Below, piece by piece: positions 16,403 through 24,786 of a DNA stretch of 38,517 nt. Source of the DNA: Mordavella massiliensis (GTDB lineage Bacteria; Bacillota; Clostridia; Lachnospirales; Lachnospiraceae); NCBI RefSeq assembly GCF_016901695.1, contig NZ_JACJKS010000020.1, positions 1-38,517 on the forward strand. Reading direction: 5' to 3'. Each line of letters begins with the position of its first letter. Position 1 is the stretch's first letter. The notes under the pieces are model-generated. The model saw nothing but the letters and a program-made list of their open reading frames with translations. It ran no database searches and was not told the DNA's origin. Position numbers and translations under genes: made by a program.

Positions 16403-16774
16403 ATGATAAAACCCGAAGAGAAGAGGCTGCACACCAGGGTGAAGCTGCAGATCTGCACAGACGAGCCGGTGATCGGACCCGGCGTGGCGCAGCTTCTTGA
16501 GCTGCTGCAGCAGACGGGCTCCATGAAGGAGGCCTGCGGACGGATGGGCATGTCTTACAGCAAGGGCTGGAAGATCATAGACAGGGCGGAACGGGAGCTG
16601 GGGTACAGCCTGATCACCCGCCGGCACGGCGGGGCCAGCGGTGGAAGTTGCCTGGTCACGGAGGACGGCATGGATGTGGTCCGGCGGTACAGGCAGTTGG
16701 AGGAGAAGGTGAGCCGGTATGCAGAGGAAATGTTTTGCTGTGAATACTTTAACAGGTCACGTAATACTTTTTAA
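16403..16774 (+). CDS. ModE-like winged-helix regulator (DNA-binding domain only)
   Basis: 123 residues. It matches the N-terminal LysR/ModE-type winged helix: GPGVAQLLELLQQTGSMKEACGRMGMSYSKGWKIIDRAERELGYSLITRRHGG. The C-terminal molybdate-binding MOP domains of E. coli ModE are absent, so how it senses molybdate, if it does, is unclear; MOP-like sequence is present instead in ModC. As the last gene of the mod operon it is the obvious candidate for controlling the palindrome at 13752. ATG 16403 has GGGAGGAACAGG upstream. Confidence 0.86.
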   Translation: MIKPEEKRLHTRVKLQICTDEPVIGPGVAQLLELLQQTGSMKEACGRMGMSYSKGWKIIDRAERELGYSLITRRHGGASGGSCLVTEDGMDVVRRYRQLEEKVSRYAEEMFCCEYFNRSRNTF

Positions 16775-16785
16775 AAGTGTTACGT
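16759..16785. repeat. 27-bp near-perfect palindrome at the modE stop codon
   Basis: ACGTAATACTTTT, a central T, and AAAAGTGTTACGT form a palindrome with one mismatched position. It covers the last codons and stop of the ModE-like gene. There is no T tract. It may be a weak hairpin at the end of the mod transcript or a protein-binding site. Confidence 0.55.
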
Positions 16786-16837
16786 CCGGAATTACACGAA
16801 CTGGTGTGTTATTGTGTATCACATCCATACAATTTCC

Positions 16838-18145
16838 CTAGCGGATTTGTGCGTTGGGATATATTTCCTTCATTCTGGCGTCATCAAAATGGGTATCTAT
16901 GACATGTTCCCAGCCATTTTTGGCTGCAGGGCTGCCGTCCCGCTCACTGTACCGGATGAGGGCGGCTGCGGAGACGAGCATGTTGGCGCACATGAAGACG
17001 ACCAGGATCCAGGTGGCGATGTATCCGGCGATCTTCGGGATCTTCTCGATCCAGCGGGAAAAGTGGGGGTAGAGCCCTTTGATCCAAACGACGGCGGCGA
17101 TGCCCCAGAAGAAGCAGTAGAGCAGATTGATCCTGCCGCCCAGATTGAAGGGGATGCCGCTGTAGTCCCAGAAGACCTGGCCGAGTACGAGCTCGGAGAG
17201 GACGCTGCATATGTATTCGTAGGCGCCGCCCAGAAAGGCGCCTACAAGGAAAATGTGCCGGTCCGGCCGATGGCGGTCTTTGTACAGGAGGGCTGTTGCC
17301 AGAACAATGGCAAAGCCCCACACGATGCTGAAAGGCCCCCATACAAGGCTGCTGCGGCTCATCCACACGCCGCCAACCGCCCGGCAGTAGAGCGTCTCCG
17401 TCATATCTCCCAGCAGGGCGCCGGTGAGAAAGAGCCAGAAGAGCTTGTAGAAACCGCAGCCCTCGGCAAATGTACCTGTCTTAAACAGTTCCTGTGTCCG
17501 CTCCTCGATGACAGGGTATACGGCGGCCATACGCCGCTCTGCGAATCCGATGAGGGAAGCGCCGGCCCGGAAGGGCTGGTTTTTGTATCTGTCGCTGTTT
17601 CTGATCCGCTCGGCTGTGAGGATCTCATGGCTGCGGAGGTGGAGAACTGCTGTTATGGAAACAAGGAGGTCCATGAACACATAGCCCGTGATCACCCACA
17701 CGGTGATAAGGTTCACCGGTTCCGGAAGGGCCGTGTACAGATCCAGGAAAATCCGGTTCCCGTATGCGAGCGCGGCCGCCCCGAGGATGCCCCACAGGAA
17801 TGTGTACTGGGGGCAGATGTAGCCGTCAAAGTTCCACTTCTTATCTGAATAGTCCCACCATTTGTGCCGGTTCAGCCTCTCCAGCGTCTTGCCCGTGATC
17901 CACTCCACCGCCGTGGCGAGCACCGCGCAGCCGAGAAAGAGAAATACAGGCCGCCCGGTCAGCTCATCCAGCGTGACTGTCATGAGCACGGCTGCAAAAC
18001 CGTAGACAAGGCAGAAGGGGCCGGTGGAGAAACCTCTGTTGGTAAACCGCTTGTTTTTCACTGTCCCCACAACCGCTTCCATTCCCCAGCCTATGAGAGA
18101 GTAGATCAGGAAAAGCCAGCAAAGCTGCATCCATGTATATTCCAT
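16838..18145 (-). CDS. Membrane protein with two tandem CmpB-type (putative ABC transporter permease) domains
   Basis: 435 residues with roughly ten hydrophobic segments. The two halves look alike: the first has GWGMEAVVGTVKNKRFTNRG, WDYSDKKWNFDGYICPQYTF and LWGILGAAAL; the second has GDMTETLYCRAVGGVWMSRS, WDYSGIPFNLGGRINLLYCF and FWGIAAVVWI. Each matches the family named CmpB or putative ABC transporter permease, whose function is not established. The start at 18145 has AAAGGAG upstream (18153-18159); an earlier start at 18193 lacks one. It stands alone, converging with the mod operon. The tail after the last membrane segment (about 45 residues) is polar. Confidence 0.82.
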   Translation of the reverse strand: MEYTWMQLCWLFLIYSLIGWGMEAVVGTVKNKRFTNRGFSTGPFCLVYGFAAVLMTVTLDELTGRPVFLFLGCAVLATAVEWITGKTLERLNRHKWWDYSDKKWNFDGYICPQYTFLWGILGAAALAYGNRIFLDLYTALPEPVNLITVWVITGYVFMDLLVSITAVLHLRSHEILTAERIRNSDRYKNQPFRAGASLIGFAERRMAAVYPVIEERTQELFKTGTFAEGCGFYKLFWLFLTGALLGDMTETLYCRAVGGVWMSRSSLVWGPFSIVWGFAIVLATALLYKDRHRPDRHIFLVGAFLGGAYEYICSVLSELVLGQVFWDYSGIPFNLGGRINLLYCFFWGIAAVVWIKGLYPHFSRWIEKIPKIAGYIATWILVVFMCANMLVSAAALIRYSERDGSPAAKNGWEHVIDTHFDDARMKEIYPNAQIR

Positions 18146-18265
18146 AAAGAAACTCCTTTCCAGCGGGACCCGGGAAAGGCCCCAGGCCATCATAATATGG
18201 CCGCATCGGGCGGGTCAAGCAAAGAGGGAAAGTTTACAGTTTCTTTAGAAATGACATAAACAAAA

Positions 18266-18292
18266 GCAGCGTGCAGATCACATGCACGCTGC
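18266..18292. terminator. GC-rich hairpin, possible terminator
   Basis: GCAGCGTGCA (18266-18275) pairs perfectly with TGCACGCTGC (18283-18292) around seven bases. It is followed by CTCTTTC on the plus strand and TTTTGTTT on the minus strand. It looks like a terminator, but no gene reads into it from either side, because the flanking genes are divergent. Confidence 0.5.
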
Positions 18293-18316
18293 CTCTTTCA
18301 TCTGGAGATTGTGATG

Positions 18317-18363
18317 GAAATACAAATAGGGGGCTAAAAGTATGTTTTGTATTTCGAATACAA
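18317..18363. promoter_or_regulatory. Inverted repeat and palindrome upstream of the PucR-like gene
   Basis: GAAATACAA (18317-18325) is repeated inverted as TTGTATTTC (18347-18355), and the latter is the left part of a palindrome TTGTATT-TCG-AATACAA (18347-18363). The three half-sites suggest an operator for the regulator encoded downstream or for a global regulator. Confidence 0.5.
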
Positions 18364-18481
18364 TATAGCACAGCTTGTTATAGAGGGATATATTCTTTTG
18401 TTACAGATATTGGTAAAATAATTGTGCCAGAAGCACAAAAATGATATATTGAACTTAGATTCTTACAAGGAGCAGATGAAA

Positions 18482-19618
18482 ATGGCAGTTGAATTGAAAT
18501 ATCTGTATCAGGAAATACCGACAGAGTATGAGGTCAGGCTTCACACAGAGTCCTGTTTCGACCGAAAGATCAGCTGGATCCACTCGGTGGAGGGGAGCGA
18601 ACTGGCAAAATTTCTCTACGGGGACGAGCTTGTGTTTAATTCGGGCCTGAGCTACGATTCGCAGGCGTGGCTCATGGACTACCTGCAGGCTATGGACGGC
18701 GCAGGGGCCGGCGGCGTCATCATCGCACTCAGGGAGGGAAAGCGCTTTCCGGAGGAAGCGGTGGACTGGTGCAACGCCAGGAGGCTGCCGCTTTTTTCGG
18801 CCTCCTGGAAGACGCCGTATATCGATATCATGCGGAAGTTTTCCGAGATCCTGCTGAAAAACGAGCAGAGGGAGACCAATCTGATCGCGTCGCTGAAAAA
18901 CGCGATCTTCTACCCGCGCAATGAGGAGATGTATCTGAGTCACCTGGAGCGGAACGGGTTCCCGCGGGATCTGTCCTACACGGTGGTCATCTTAAGCTGC
19001 CACACCTACGACACAGAGAAAGGGAATGAACAGCTGGAAGCGATCCAAAGAAAGCTGCATTTCTGCCTGGACAAATCGATCCTCTACGAGGAGGAGGGAA
19101 GACTCATCCTTCTGGCCGCCGGGGGCGGCTGCGGATCCCTGCAGAAGTACTTCCGGAATATGTGCAGGGAGGATCCGCATCTGTATATCGGCGCCGGCAC
19201 GACTGTGTCGCGGCTGCAGGATATCCACAGATCCTACGAGACTGCCTACACCGCCTACCAGCTCACGAAGACGACGATCCCGACAAACTACCTTGCCTAT
19301 GATGAGCTGGGCATCTTCAAGATCCTCACGGACGTGAAAGATGCGTCGATCTGTCCGGACTTTGTGGAGGAAGTGCTGGGCGCACTGCTCCGGTATGACA
19401 GGGAGCACGGGACTTCCTACATGAAGATCCTGCGGGTCTACTTTGAGCATGACTGCAGCGCCGTCAGCACGGCAAAAGCACTGTACTGCCACAAAAACAC
19501 GCTGGCCTACAAGCTGAACCACATCCGGGAACTGCTCGGCTGCGACATCCTGAGCAATGAGAACCGGATGCGGATCATGGTGGCGCTGCACATTATGCAG
19601 CTCGAGGCACAGCCGTAG
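18482..19618 (+). CDS. PucR/CdaR-type transcriptional regulator
   Basis: 378 residues. The C-terminal helix-turn-helix (about 327-358: SAVSTAKALYCHKNTLAYKLNHIRELLG) is the PucR C-terminal type; the middle (YIGAGTTVSRLQDIHRSYETAYTAYQLTKT) is the GGDEF-like region seen in CdaR/PucR proteins; the N-terminal 120 residues resemble the PucR ligand domain. Such proteins usually activate catabolic genes in response to a small molecule. It lies just before rhaB on the same strand, so it may control the rhamnose and ATC-hydrolase genes; this would differ from the AraC-type RhaR/RhaS of enterobacteria. ATG 18482 is preferred since AAGGAG is nine bases upstream; ATG 18476 is only three bases from it. Confidence 0.82.
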   Translation: MAVELKYLYQEIPTEYEVRLHTESCFDRKISWIHSVEGSELAKFLYGDELVFNSGLSYDSQAWLMDYLQAMDGAGAGGVIIALREGKRFPEEAVDWCNARRLPLFSASWKTPYIDIMRKFSEILLKNEQRETNLIASLKNAIFYPRNEEMYLSHLERNGFPRDLSYTVVILSCHTYDTEKGNEQLEAIQRKLHFCLDKSILYEEEGRLILLAAGGGCGSLQKYFRNMCREDPHLYIGAGTTVSRLQDIHRSYETAYTAYQLTKTTIPTNYLAYDELGIFKILTDVKDASICPDFVEEVLGALLRYDREHGTSYMKILRVYFEHDCSAVSTAKALYCHKNTLAYKLNHIRELLGCDILSNENRMRIMVALHIMQLEAQP

Positions 19619-19710
19619 ATACCGCCGGGAAAATTTCCGGCAGCCCTGTCATTTCGGAGAAAAATGAGGTAAACTGAAAAGCAGATGAAAAGGAGAGGAG
19701 CGTGTGGAAG

Positions 19711-21111
19711 ATGAAATGTTTTCTTGCCGTAGATATCGGCGCTTCAAGCGGCCGCCACATCGTCGGATATGTGGAAAACGGACGGATGAAGATGCAGGAG
19801 ATCTACCGGTTTCCCAATGGTATGAAGATGCAGGACGGCAGGCTGTGCTGGGACATAGACGGCCTGTTCCGGGAAGTCCTGGCAGGGATGAAAAAGTGCA
19901 GGGAACAGGGATACACGCCAGATACGATGGGGATCGACACGTGGGGTGTTGACTTTGTACTCCTGGACGGCAGCAGCCGGCGCCTGGGTCCGGCTGTGGG
20001 ATACCGGGACAGCCGCACAAAAGGCATGGAGGAGAAGGTATATCAGACTATACCGGAGGAAGCTCTTTACCGGCGCACCGGCATCCAGAGACAGCCGTTC
20101 AACACGATCTACCAGCTGATGGCAGTAAAGGAACAGGAGCCGGGCCTGCTGGAGAAGGCGGAGGCGCTGCTCCTCATCCCGGACTATCTTCATTTCCTGC
20201 TGACAGGAAGGAAAGCCACCGAGTACACGAACGCAACGACCACGCAGCTGCTGGATGCGCCAAGCGGGGACTGGGACAGGGAGCTCATCGCCATGCTGGG
20301 CTATCCGGAAACCATGTTCCAGGAGATATGCAGGCCGGGCACCGTGCTGGGCCCGCTGCAGGAGGAGATACGCAGGGAGGTCGGGTTCGACTGCCAGATC
20401 GTGCTGCCGGCCACGCACGATACCGGCTCCGCGGTCCTTGCCATGCCCTGCCGGGAGGAGACGGGCCTGTACATCAGCTCCGGGACATGGTCCCTCATGG
20501 GGACGGAAGTCCGCGAGGCCGTGCTGACAGAGGAGGCCAGGAAGGCCAATCTGACCAACGAGGGAGGCTATGACGGGAGGTTCCGTCTGCTGAAAAATAT
20601 CATGGGACTCTGGATGATCCAGTCCCTGCGCCATGAGGACGGGGATGTCTATGATTTCGCCTGGGTGTGCAGGGAAGCGGAAAAGAACCGGGACTTCCCC
20701 TCGCGGGTGGATGTCAACGACGATATCTTCCTTGCACCTGAGAGCATGAAGGAGGCCGTGAAGCTGTACTGCCGCAGGACCGGACAGCCGGTGCCGGAGA
20801 CGACGGGGGAACTGGCGGCCGTCATCTACCAGAGCCTGGCAGTGTGCTACGCAAAGACAGCGGAGGAGATCGAGGCGGTCTCGGGCCGGCGCTTTGCCTG
20901 TATCCATATCATCGGCGGGGGAGCCAATGCAGATTATCTGAGCAGGATCACTGCATCCGCCTCAGGGCGCACGGTGTCGGCCGGCCCGACAGAGGCGACA
21001 GCCATCGGCAACCTGACAGTGCAGATGACGGCAGCAGGGATATTCCGGGATCTTGCGGAAGCGCGTGCCTGCGTCAGAGAGTCGTTTCCGATCAGGACGT
21101 TTGAACCATAA
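19711..21111 (+). CDS. rhaB: Rhamnulokinase
   Basis: 466 residues, FGGY kinase family. It phosphorylates L-rhamnulose to L-rhamnulose 1-phosphate with ATP. The start CFLAVDIGASSGRHIVGYVENG, the GIDTWGVDFVLLD segment, THDTGSAVLA and ISSGTWSLMG, and the late IHIIGGGANADYLSRITA are typical of RhaB. ATG 19711 has GGAGAGGAG ten bases before it; a GTG at 19702 is too close. rhaD follows after 35 bases. Rhamnose isomerase (rhaA) and a rhamnose transporter are not in the window. Confidence 0.95.
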   Translation: MKCFLAVDIGASSGRHIVGYVENGRMKMQEIYRFPNGMKMQDGRLCWDIDGLFREVLAGMKKCREQGYTPDTMGIDTWGVDFVLLDGSSRRLGPAVGYRDSRTKGMEEKVYQTIPEEALYRRTGIQRQPFNTIYQLMAVKEQEPGLLEKAEALLLIPDYLHFLLTGRKATEYTNATTTQLLDAPSGDWDRELIAMLGYPETMFQEICRPGTVLGPLQEEIRREVGFDCQIVLPATHDTGSAVLAMPCREETGLYISSGTWSLMGTEVREAVLTEEARKANLTNEGGYDGRFRLLKNIMGLWMIQSLRHEDGDVYDFAWVCREAEKNRDFPSRVDVNDDIFLAPESMKEAVKLYCRRTGQPVPETTGELAAVIYQSLAVCYAKTAEEIEAVSGRRFACIHIIGGGANADYLSRITASASGRTVSAGPTEATAIGNLTVQMTAAGIFRDLAEARACVRESFPIRTFEP

Positions 21112-21146
21112 GATAAAATACATATACAGGAGAAAGGAGCAGAAAC

Positions 21147-21989
21147 ATGAACGTAACAGACGCAAAATTTGTACAGGGATTTGTCAGGATGTGCAGCGAC
21201 GGATGGGAGCAGGGCTGGCATGAGAGAAACGGCGGGAATCTCACATACCGCATGAAGCCGGAGGAGGCGCAGGAGGTCATGCCGCTGCTTGACAGGACCC
21301 GGCCGTGGCAGCCGATCGGAGCGGACGTGCCCGGTCTGGCAGGCGAATTTTTCATGGTAACCGGAAGCGGGAAATTTTTCCGGAACGCGGTTTTGGATCC
21401 CGCGGACACAACGGCGATCATTGAGATCGACGACAGCGGAAAGAATTACAGGATCTGCTGGGGGCTTGTAAACGGCGGACGGCCGACAAGCGAGCTGCCG
21501 AGCCACCTGATGAACCACGAGGTAAAGAAAGAGATTTCCGGCGGAAGACACAGAGTCATTTACCACGCGCACACGCCGAATACGATCGCCCTGACCTTTG
21601 TGCTGCCGCTGAAAGACGAGGTCTTCACAAGGGAAATCTGGGAGATGATGACAGAGTGTCCGGTCATTTTCCCGGACGGCATCGGCGTTGTCGACTGGAT
21701 GGTGCCGGGCGGGAGAGAGATCGCGGTGGTGACCAGCGAGCTGATGAAAAAGTACGACGTGGCTGTCTGGGCCCATCACGGGATGTTCTGCTCCGGTGAA
21801 GATTTTGACACAACCTTCGGGCTGATGCACACGGTGGAGAAGTCTGCGCAGATCCTGCTCAAAGTCCTCTCTGTGTCCCCGGTCAAGCGGCAGACGATCA
21901 CGGCCCGGAATTTCCGGGATCTGGCAGAAGCATTCCATGTGACGCTGCCGGAGCGGTTCCTGTATGAAAAGCAGGCAGAGGAGGAATAA
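21147..21989 (+). CDS. rhaD: Rhamnulose-1-phosphate aldolase
   Basis: 280 residues, class II aldolase/adducin family. It splits L-rhamnulose 1-phosphate into dihydroxyacetone phosphate and L-lactaldehyde, using zinc. The motifs are HERNGGNLTYR, SELPSHLMNHEV, VIYHAHTPNTIALT and VWAHHGMFCSGEDFD, which include the zinc histidines. ATG 21147 has GAAAGGAG upstream. Its stop lies two bases before the next start, so the fused hydrolase is almost certainly in the same transcript. Confidence 0.95.
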   Translation: MNVTDAKFVQGFVRMCSDGWEQGWHERNGGNLTYRMKPEEAQEVMPLLDRTRPWQPIGADVPGLAGEFFMVTGSGKFFRNAVLDPADTTAIIEIDDSGKNYRICWGLVNGGRPTSELPSHLMNHEVKKEISGGRHRVIYHAHTPNTIALTFVLPLKDEVFTREIWEMMTECPVIFPDGIGVVDWMVPGGREIAVVTSELMKKYDVAVWAHHGMFCSGEDFDTTFGLMHTVEKSAQILLKVLSVSPVKRQTITARNFRDLAEAFHVTLPERFLYEKQAEEE

Positions 21990-21991
21990 AT

Positions 21992-23971
21992 ATGGCAGAG
22001 ACGGCTGTAAGCTGTAACATCGAACACCATGCAGTCCTCTTTGCCCTGCTGGCGAAGCGGGCGGTGGAACTGTGCGGGGAGGACGGGGAAAAGGCCATTC
22101 TGCACGGCATGATCCTCTATGGGAAGGAGAGGGGCCGGCGGATGGCGCTGAACGCCCTCGCCCGCGGGGAACAACTGAATACACTGACAAACCAGGCGTA
22201 CGGGGAGTGGAAACCGGACTATGACGGGCAGATGGAATTCGGGCAGATCTGCACAGAGCCGTCGCTTCGCACCTACATAGCCAGATGCGCCTGGTGCGAT
22301 GCCTGGAAGAAGCACGGATTGACAGAATACGGGAAACTTTATTGTGTCCATGTAGATGATGCCGTTTACCAGGGTTACCAGGACGCCTATGTCTGCACCC
22401 AGATCACAGAACCCATGAGCTGGGGCGGGAAGCGCTGTGAGTTCGACTGGGGCTGCCCGCTGACGCCGGAGGAAAACGAGGCGCTGGCGGCAAAGAAAAA
22501 AGAACTCGGGACATCCTGCATGAAGGATTTCAATTTCCACACAGCCCACTTAAAATCCACCATCAGCCGGGTGCTTGCAGAGGACCTGGGGAAGGACGGT
22601 GAAAAGGCGGCGGCCCTTGCCCTGGAAGACTTTGCGGAGACATTCGGCCGGGCGTACCTGGATGTGCTGGATACGATCCCGCCGGAGGAGCTCTATCCGG
22701 GTGACACACTGGAAAAGAGTGCATCGGCGGAATTGAAAAATGGGATCACCTCCTGGCTGGAGGAGCATGAGGACGAAATGATCCGCACGGCGGACTTTAT
22801 ATTCCATCACCCGGAGACCGCCTACAGGGAGGAGAGATCCGCGGCCTGCCTGGCTGCCTTCCTCAAAGAAAACGGCTTTCAGGTAAGCGGCGGAACCGCC
22901 GGGATCGGGACGGCCTTCACAGCCGCGTGGGGAGAGGGAAGCCCTGTCATCGGCTTCCTGGCCGAGTACGATGCCCTGCCGGGACTGGGCCATGCCTGCG
23001 GCCACAATCTCCTGGGGACCGGAGCCGCGGCCGCGGCCTGCGCGCTGAAGGCACAGATGGAGAAGAAGGGGATGCAGGGGACACTTCGGGTCTACGGCTG
23101 CCCGGCGGAGGAGACTATGTCCGGCAAGATCGTCATGAACAGGGCGCATGTCTTTGACGACCTGGACATTGCCGTGACCTGGCATCCCTTTGACCGGAAC
23201 CGGGTCAGCAATGATATCTGGCAGGCGCAGGATATTAAGAACTATACGTTCCACGGGGTCAGCGCCCATGCCTCCCGGTCGCCGGAGCAGGGCCGCAGCG
23301 CCCTGGACGCCGCAGAGCTCATGAACGTAGGGGTCAACTACCTGCGGGAACATGTGGCGGGAGATGTGCGGATGCACTACGCCTACATGGACAACGGCCA
23401 GCCGGCCAACGTGGTGCCGGATCTGGCAAAGACAAACTACTATATCCGCTCCAGCCTGCGGGCAAGGACGGAGGATGCCTCCAGGAGGGTGGATGACTGC
23501 GCCAGGGGCGCCGCCATCATGACGGGGACGACAGTAGACATCGAGCTTGTGTCAAGCTGCAAAGAGATGAAGATCGACCGGGAGCTGACGGAGCTCTACT
23601 ATGAGGCCATGACGAAGATCCCGACGCCCGTGTACACGCAGGAGGAGCTGGACTTTGCGGAGCAGGTAAGCCGGGAGGCGGGCTTTGACAACGGCGGGGA
23701 ATATTTCCGGGGCCTGGAGCCGCTGGAGGATGAGCCGGTGCCCATCTCCATCGGAACAGACGCCTCTGAGGTGAGCCACACGGTGCCCCTCATCACCCTG
23801 AGCGCTGCCACCATGTGCAGGGGAACCCCCCTCCACCACTGGGCCGCCGCAAAACAGGCCGGCATGAGCATCGGCCACAAGGGAATGCTGTACGCAGCCC
23901 GGTGCATGGCGGAGGGCACACAGCTCTGGATGGAGAGATACGGACAGAAGAAAAAAACAGAAAGAAAATAA
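21992..23971 (+). CDS. Fusion of an L-2-amino-thiazoline-4-carboxylate hydrolase-like domain and an M20 amidohydrolase
   Basis: 659 residues in one uninterrupted frame. Residues 1 to about 215 resemble the ATC-hydrolase family (AILHGMILYGKERGRRMALN, RCAWCDAWKKHGLTEYGKLY, CVHVDDAVYQGY, GKRCEFDWGCPLT). Residues about 250-659 are an M20/AbgB-type amidohydrolase: FIFHHPETAYREE, LAEYDALPGLGHACGHNLLG (zinc ligands), GCPAEETMSGK, and the late VSHTVPL and GTPLHHW. In the known Pseudomonas route an ATC hydrolase opens the thiazoline ring to N-carbamoylcysteine, and an M20-family amidohydrolase frees cysteine; a fusion could do both, but this is inference, since the M20 half looks more like aminobenzoyl-glutamate or aminoacyl amidohydrolases. 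Start ATG 21992 has AGGAGG upstream. proC follows after 16 bases. Confidence 0.8.
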   Translation: MAETAVSCNIEHHAVLFALLAKRAVELCGEDGEKAILHGMILYGKERGRRMALNALARGEQLNTLTNQAYGEWKPDYDGQMEFGQICTEPSLRTYIARCAWCDAWKKHGLTEYGKLYCVHVDDAVYQGYQDAYVCTQITEPMSWGGKRCEFDWGCPLTPEENEALAAKKKELGTSCMKDFNFHTAHLKSTISRVLAEDLGKDGEKAAALALEDFAETFGRAYLDVLDTIPPEELYPGDTLEKSASAELKNGITSWLEEHEDEMIRTADFIFHHPETAYREERSAACLAAFLKENGFQVSGGTAGIGTAFTAAWGEGSPVIGFLAEYDALPGLGHACGHNLLGTGAAAAACALKAQMEKKGMQGTLRVYGCPAEETMSGKIVMNRAHVFDDLDIAVTWHPFDRNRVSNDIWQAQDIKNYTFHGVSAHASRSPEQGRSALDAAELMNVGVNYLREHVAGDVRMHYAYMDNGQPANVVPDLAKTNYYIRSSLRARTEDASRRVDDCARGAAIMTGTTVDIELVSSCKEMKIDRELTELYYEAMTKIPTPVYTQEELDFAEQVSREAGFDNGGEYFRGLEPLEDEPVPISIGTDASEVSHTVPLITLSAATMCRGTPLHHWAAAKQAGMSIGHKGMLYAARCMAEGTQLWMERYGQKKKTERK

Positions 23972-23987
23972 AGGGAGGAACAAAACA

Positions 23988-24785
23988 ATGATCACAAAGA
24001 AAATCGGCTGGATCGGATGCGGGAATATGGGAGGAGCCATCCTCCACGGCGCGCTGGAGAGCGGCGTGCTGCCAAAGGAGAACGCAGCGGTGTACGACGT
24101 CAGCGCGGCAGCCATGGAGAAGGCAAAAGAGTGGGGCGTAAGTACTGCGGCAGGCTGCGGGGAGCTGTGCCGCGCAAGCGATCTGGTCCTGCTGGCTGTA
24201 AAACCCCAGTACGTGGAGCAGACGCTGGCCCAGTGCGGGGACGCCCTGGACGGCAAGGCGGTGATCTCCATCGTGGCGGGCGTCACGGCAGAGCGCCTGC
24301 GCGGGATGATCAAGGGGGCGCCCCGGATCCTCAGGACCATGCCAAACACACCGGCTATGGTGTTTGAAGGCGCGTTTGCCCTCTGCTCAGACAATGACCT
24401 CACGGAGGAGGAGATGGCGGCAGCTACAGAACTCTTTGCAGCCATCGGCGTGGTGGAGAAAGTGCCGGAGCACCTCATCGATGCAGTCTGCGGCTTAAGC
24501 GGCGGCGGTCCGGCCTACGTGGCCATGTTCATTGAGGCCATGGCGGACGGAGGTGTGAAGCAGGGGCTTCCCAGGGCGACGGCTTACCGACTGGCAGCGC
24601 AGACCTGTCTCGGGACGGCGAAGATGATCCTTGACATGGGGATCCATCCGGGCCAGCTCAAAGACATGGTGACCTCCCCGGGCGGCACGACCATCGAGGG
24701 GTGCGAAGCGCTGGAGAGAGGCGGCATGCGGGCGGCTGTCATCGACTGCATCAACGCAGGCGCGGAGAAATCCAGGAAACTGTAG
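23988..24785 (+). CDS. proC: Pyrroline-5-carboxylate reductase
   Basis: 265 residues, full length. The Rossmann start IGWIGCGNMGGAILHGAL, the middle VISIVAGVTAERL, RTMPNTPAMV and the C-terminal DAVCGLSGGGPAYVAMFIEAMADGGVKQGLPR and VTSPGGTTIEG are diagnostic of ProC, which reduces pyrroline-5-carboxylate to proline with NAD(P)H. No proA or proB is beside it. Placed after a thiazoline/amidohydrolase gene, a role on a sulfur-containing ring analogue is possible but unproven. GGGAGG precedes ATG 23988, and a Crp/Fnr regulator follows after one base. Confidence 0.93.
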   Translation: MITKKIGWIGCGNMGGAILHGALESGVLPKENAAVYDVSAAAMEKAKEWGVSTAAGCGELCRASDLVLLAVKPQYVEQTLAQCGDALDGKAVISIVAGVTAERLRGMIKGAPRILRTMPNTPAMVFEGAFALCSDNDLTEEEMAAATELFAAIGVVEKVPEHLIDAVCGLSGGGPAYVAMFIEAMADGGVKQGLPRATAYRLAAQTCLGTAKMILDMGIHPGQLKDMVTSPGGTTIEGCEALERGGMRAAVIDCINAGAEKSRKL

Positions 24786-24786
24786 A

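Larger units (their letters stand above)
18146..18481. other. Intergenic region between divergent genes
   Basis: This 336-bp gap holds the ribosome binding site of the CmpB-like gene (18153-18159), a GC hairpin (18266-18292), an inverted repeat and palindrome (18317-18363), and the AT-rich leader and ribosome binding site AAGGAG (18467-18472) of the PucR-like gene. On the minus strand TTGACC and TATTAT lie 15 bp apart (TATTAT at about 18191-18196), a weak promoter candidate for the CmpB-like gene. No gene is seen. Confidence 0.6.
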
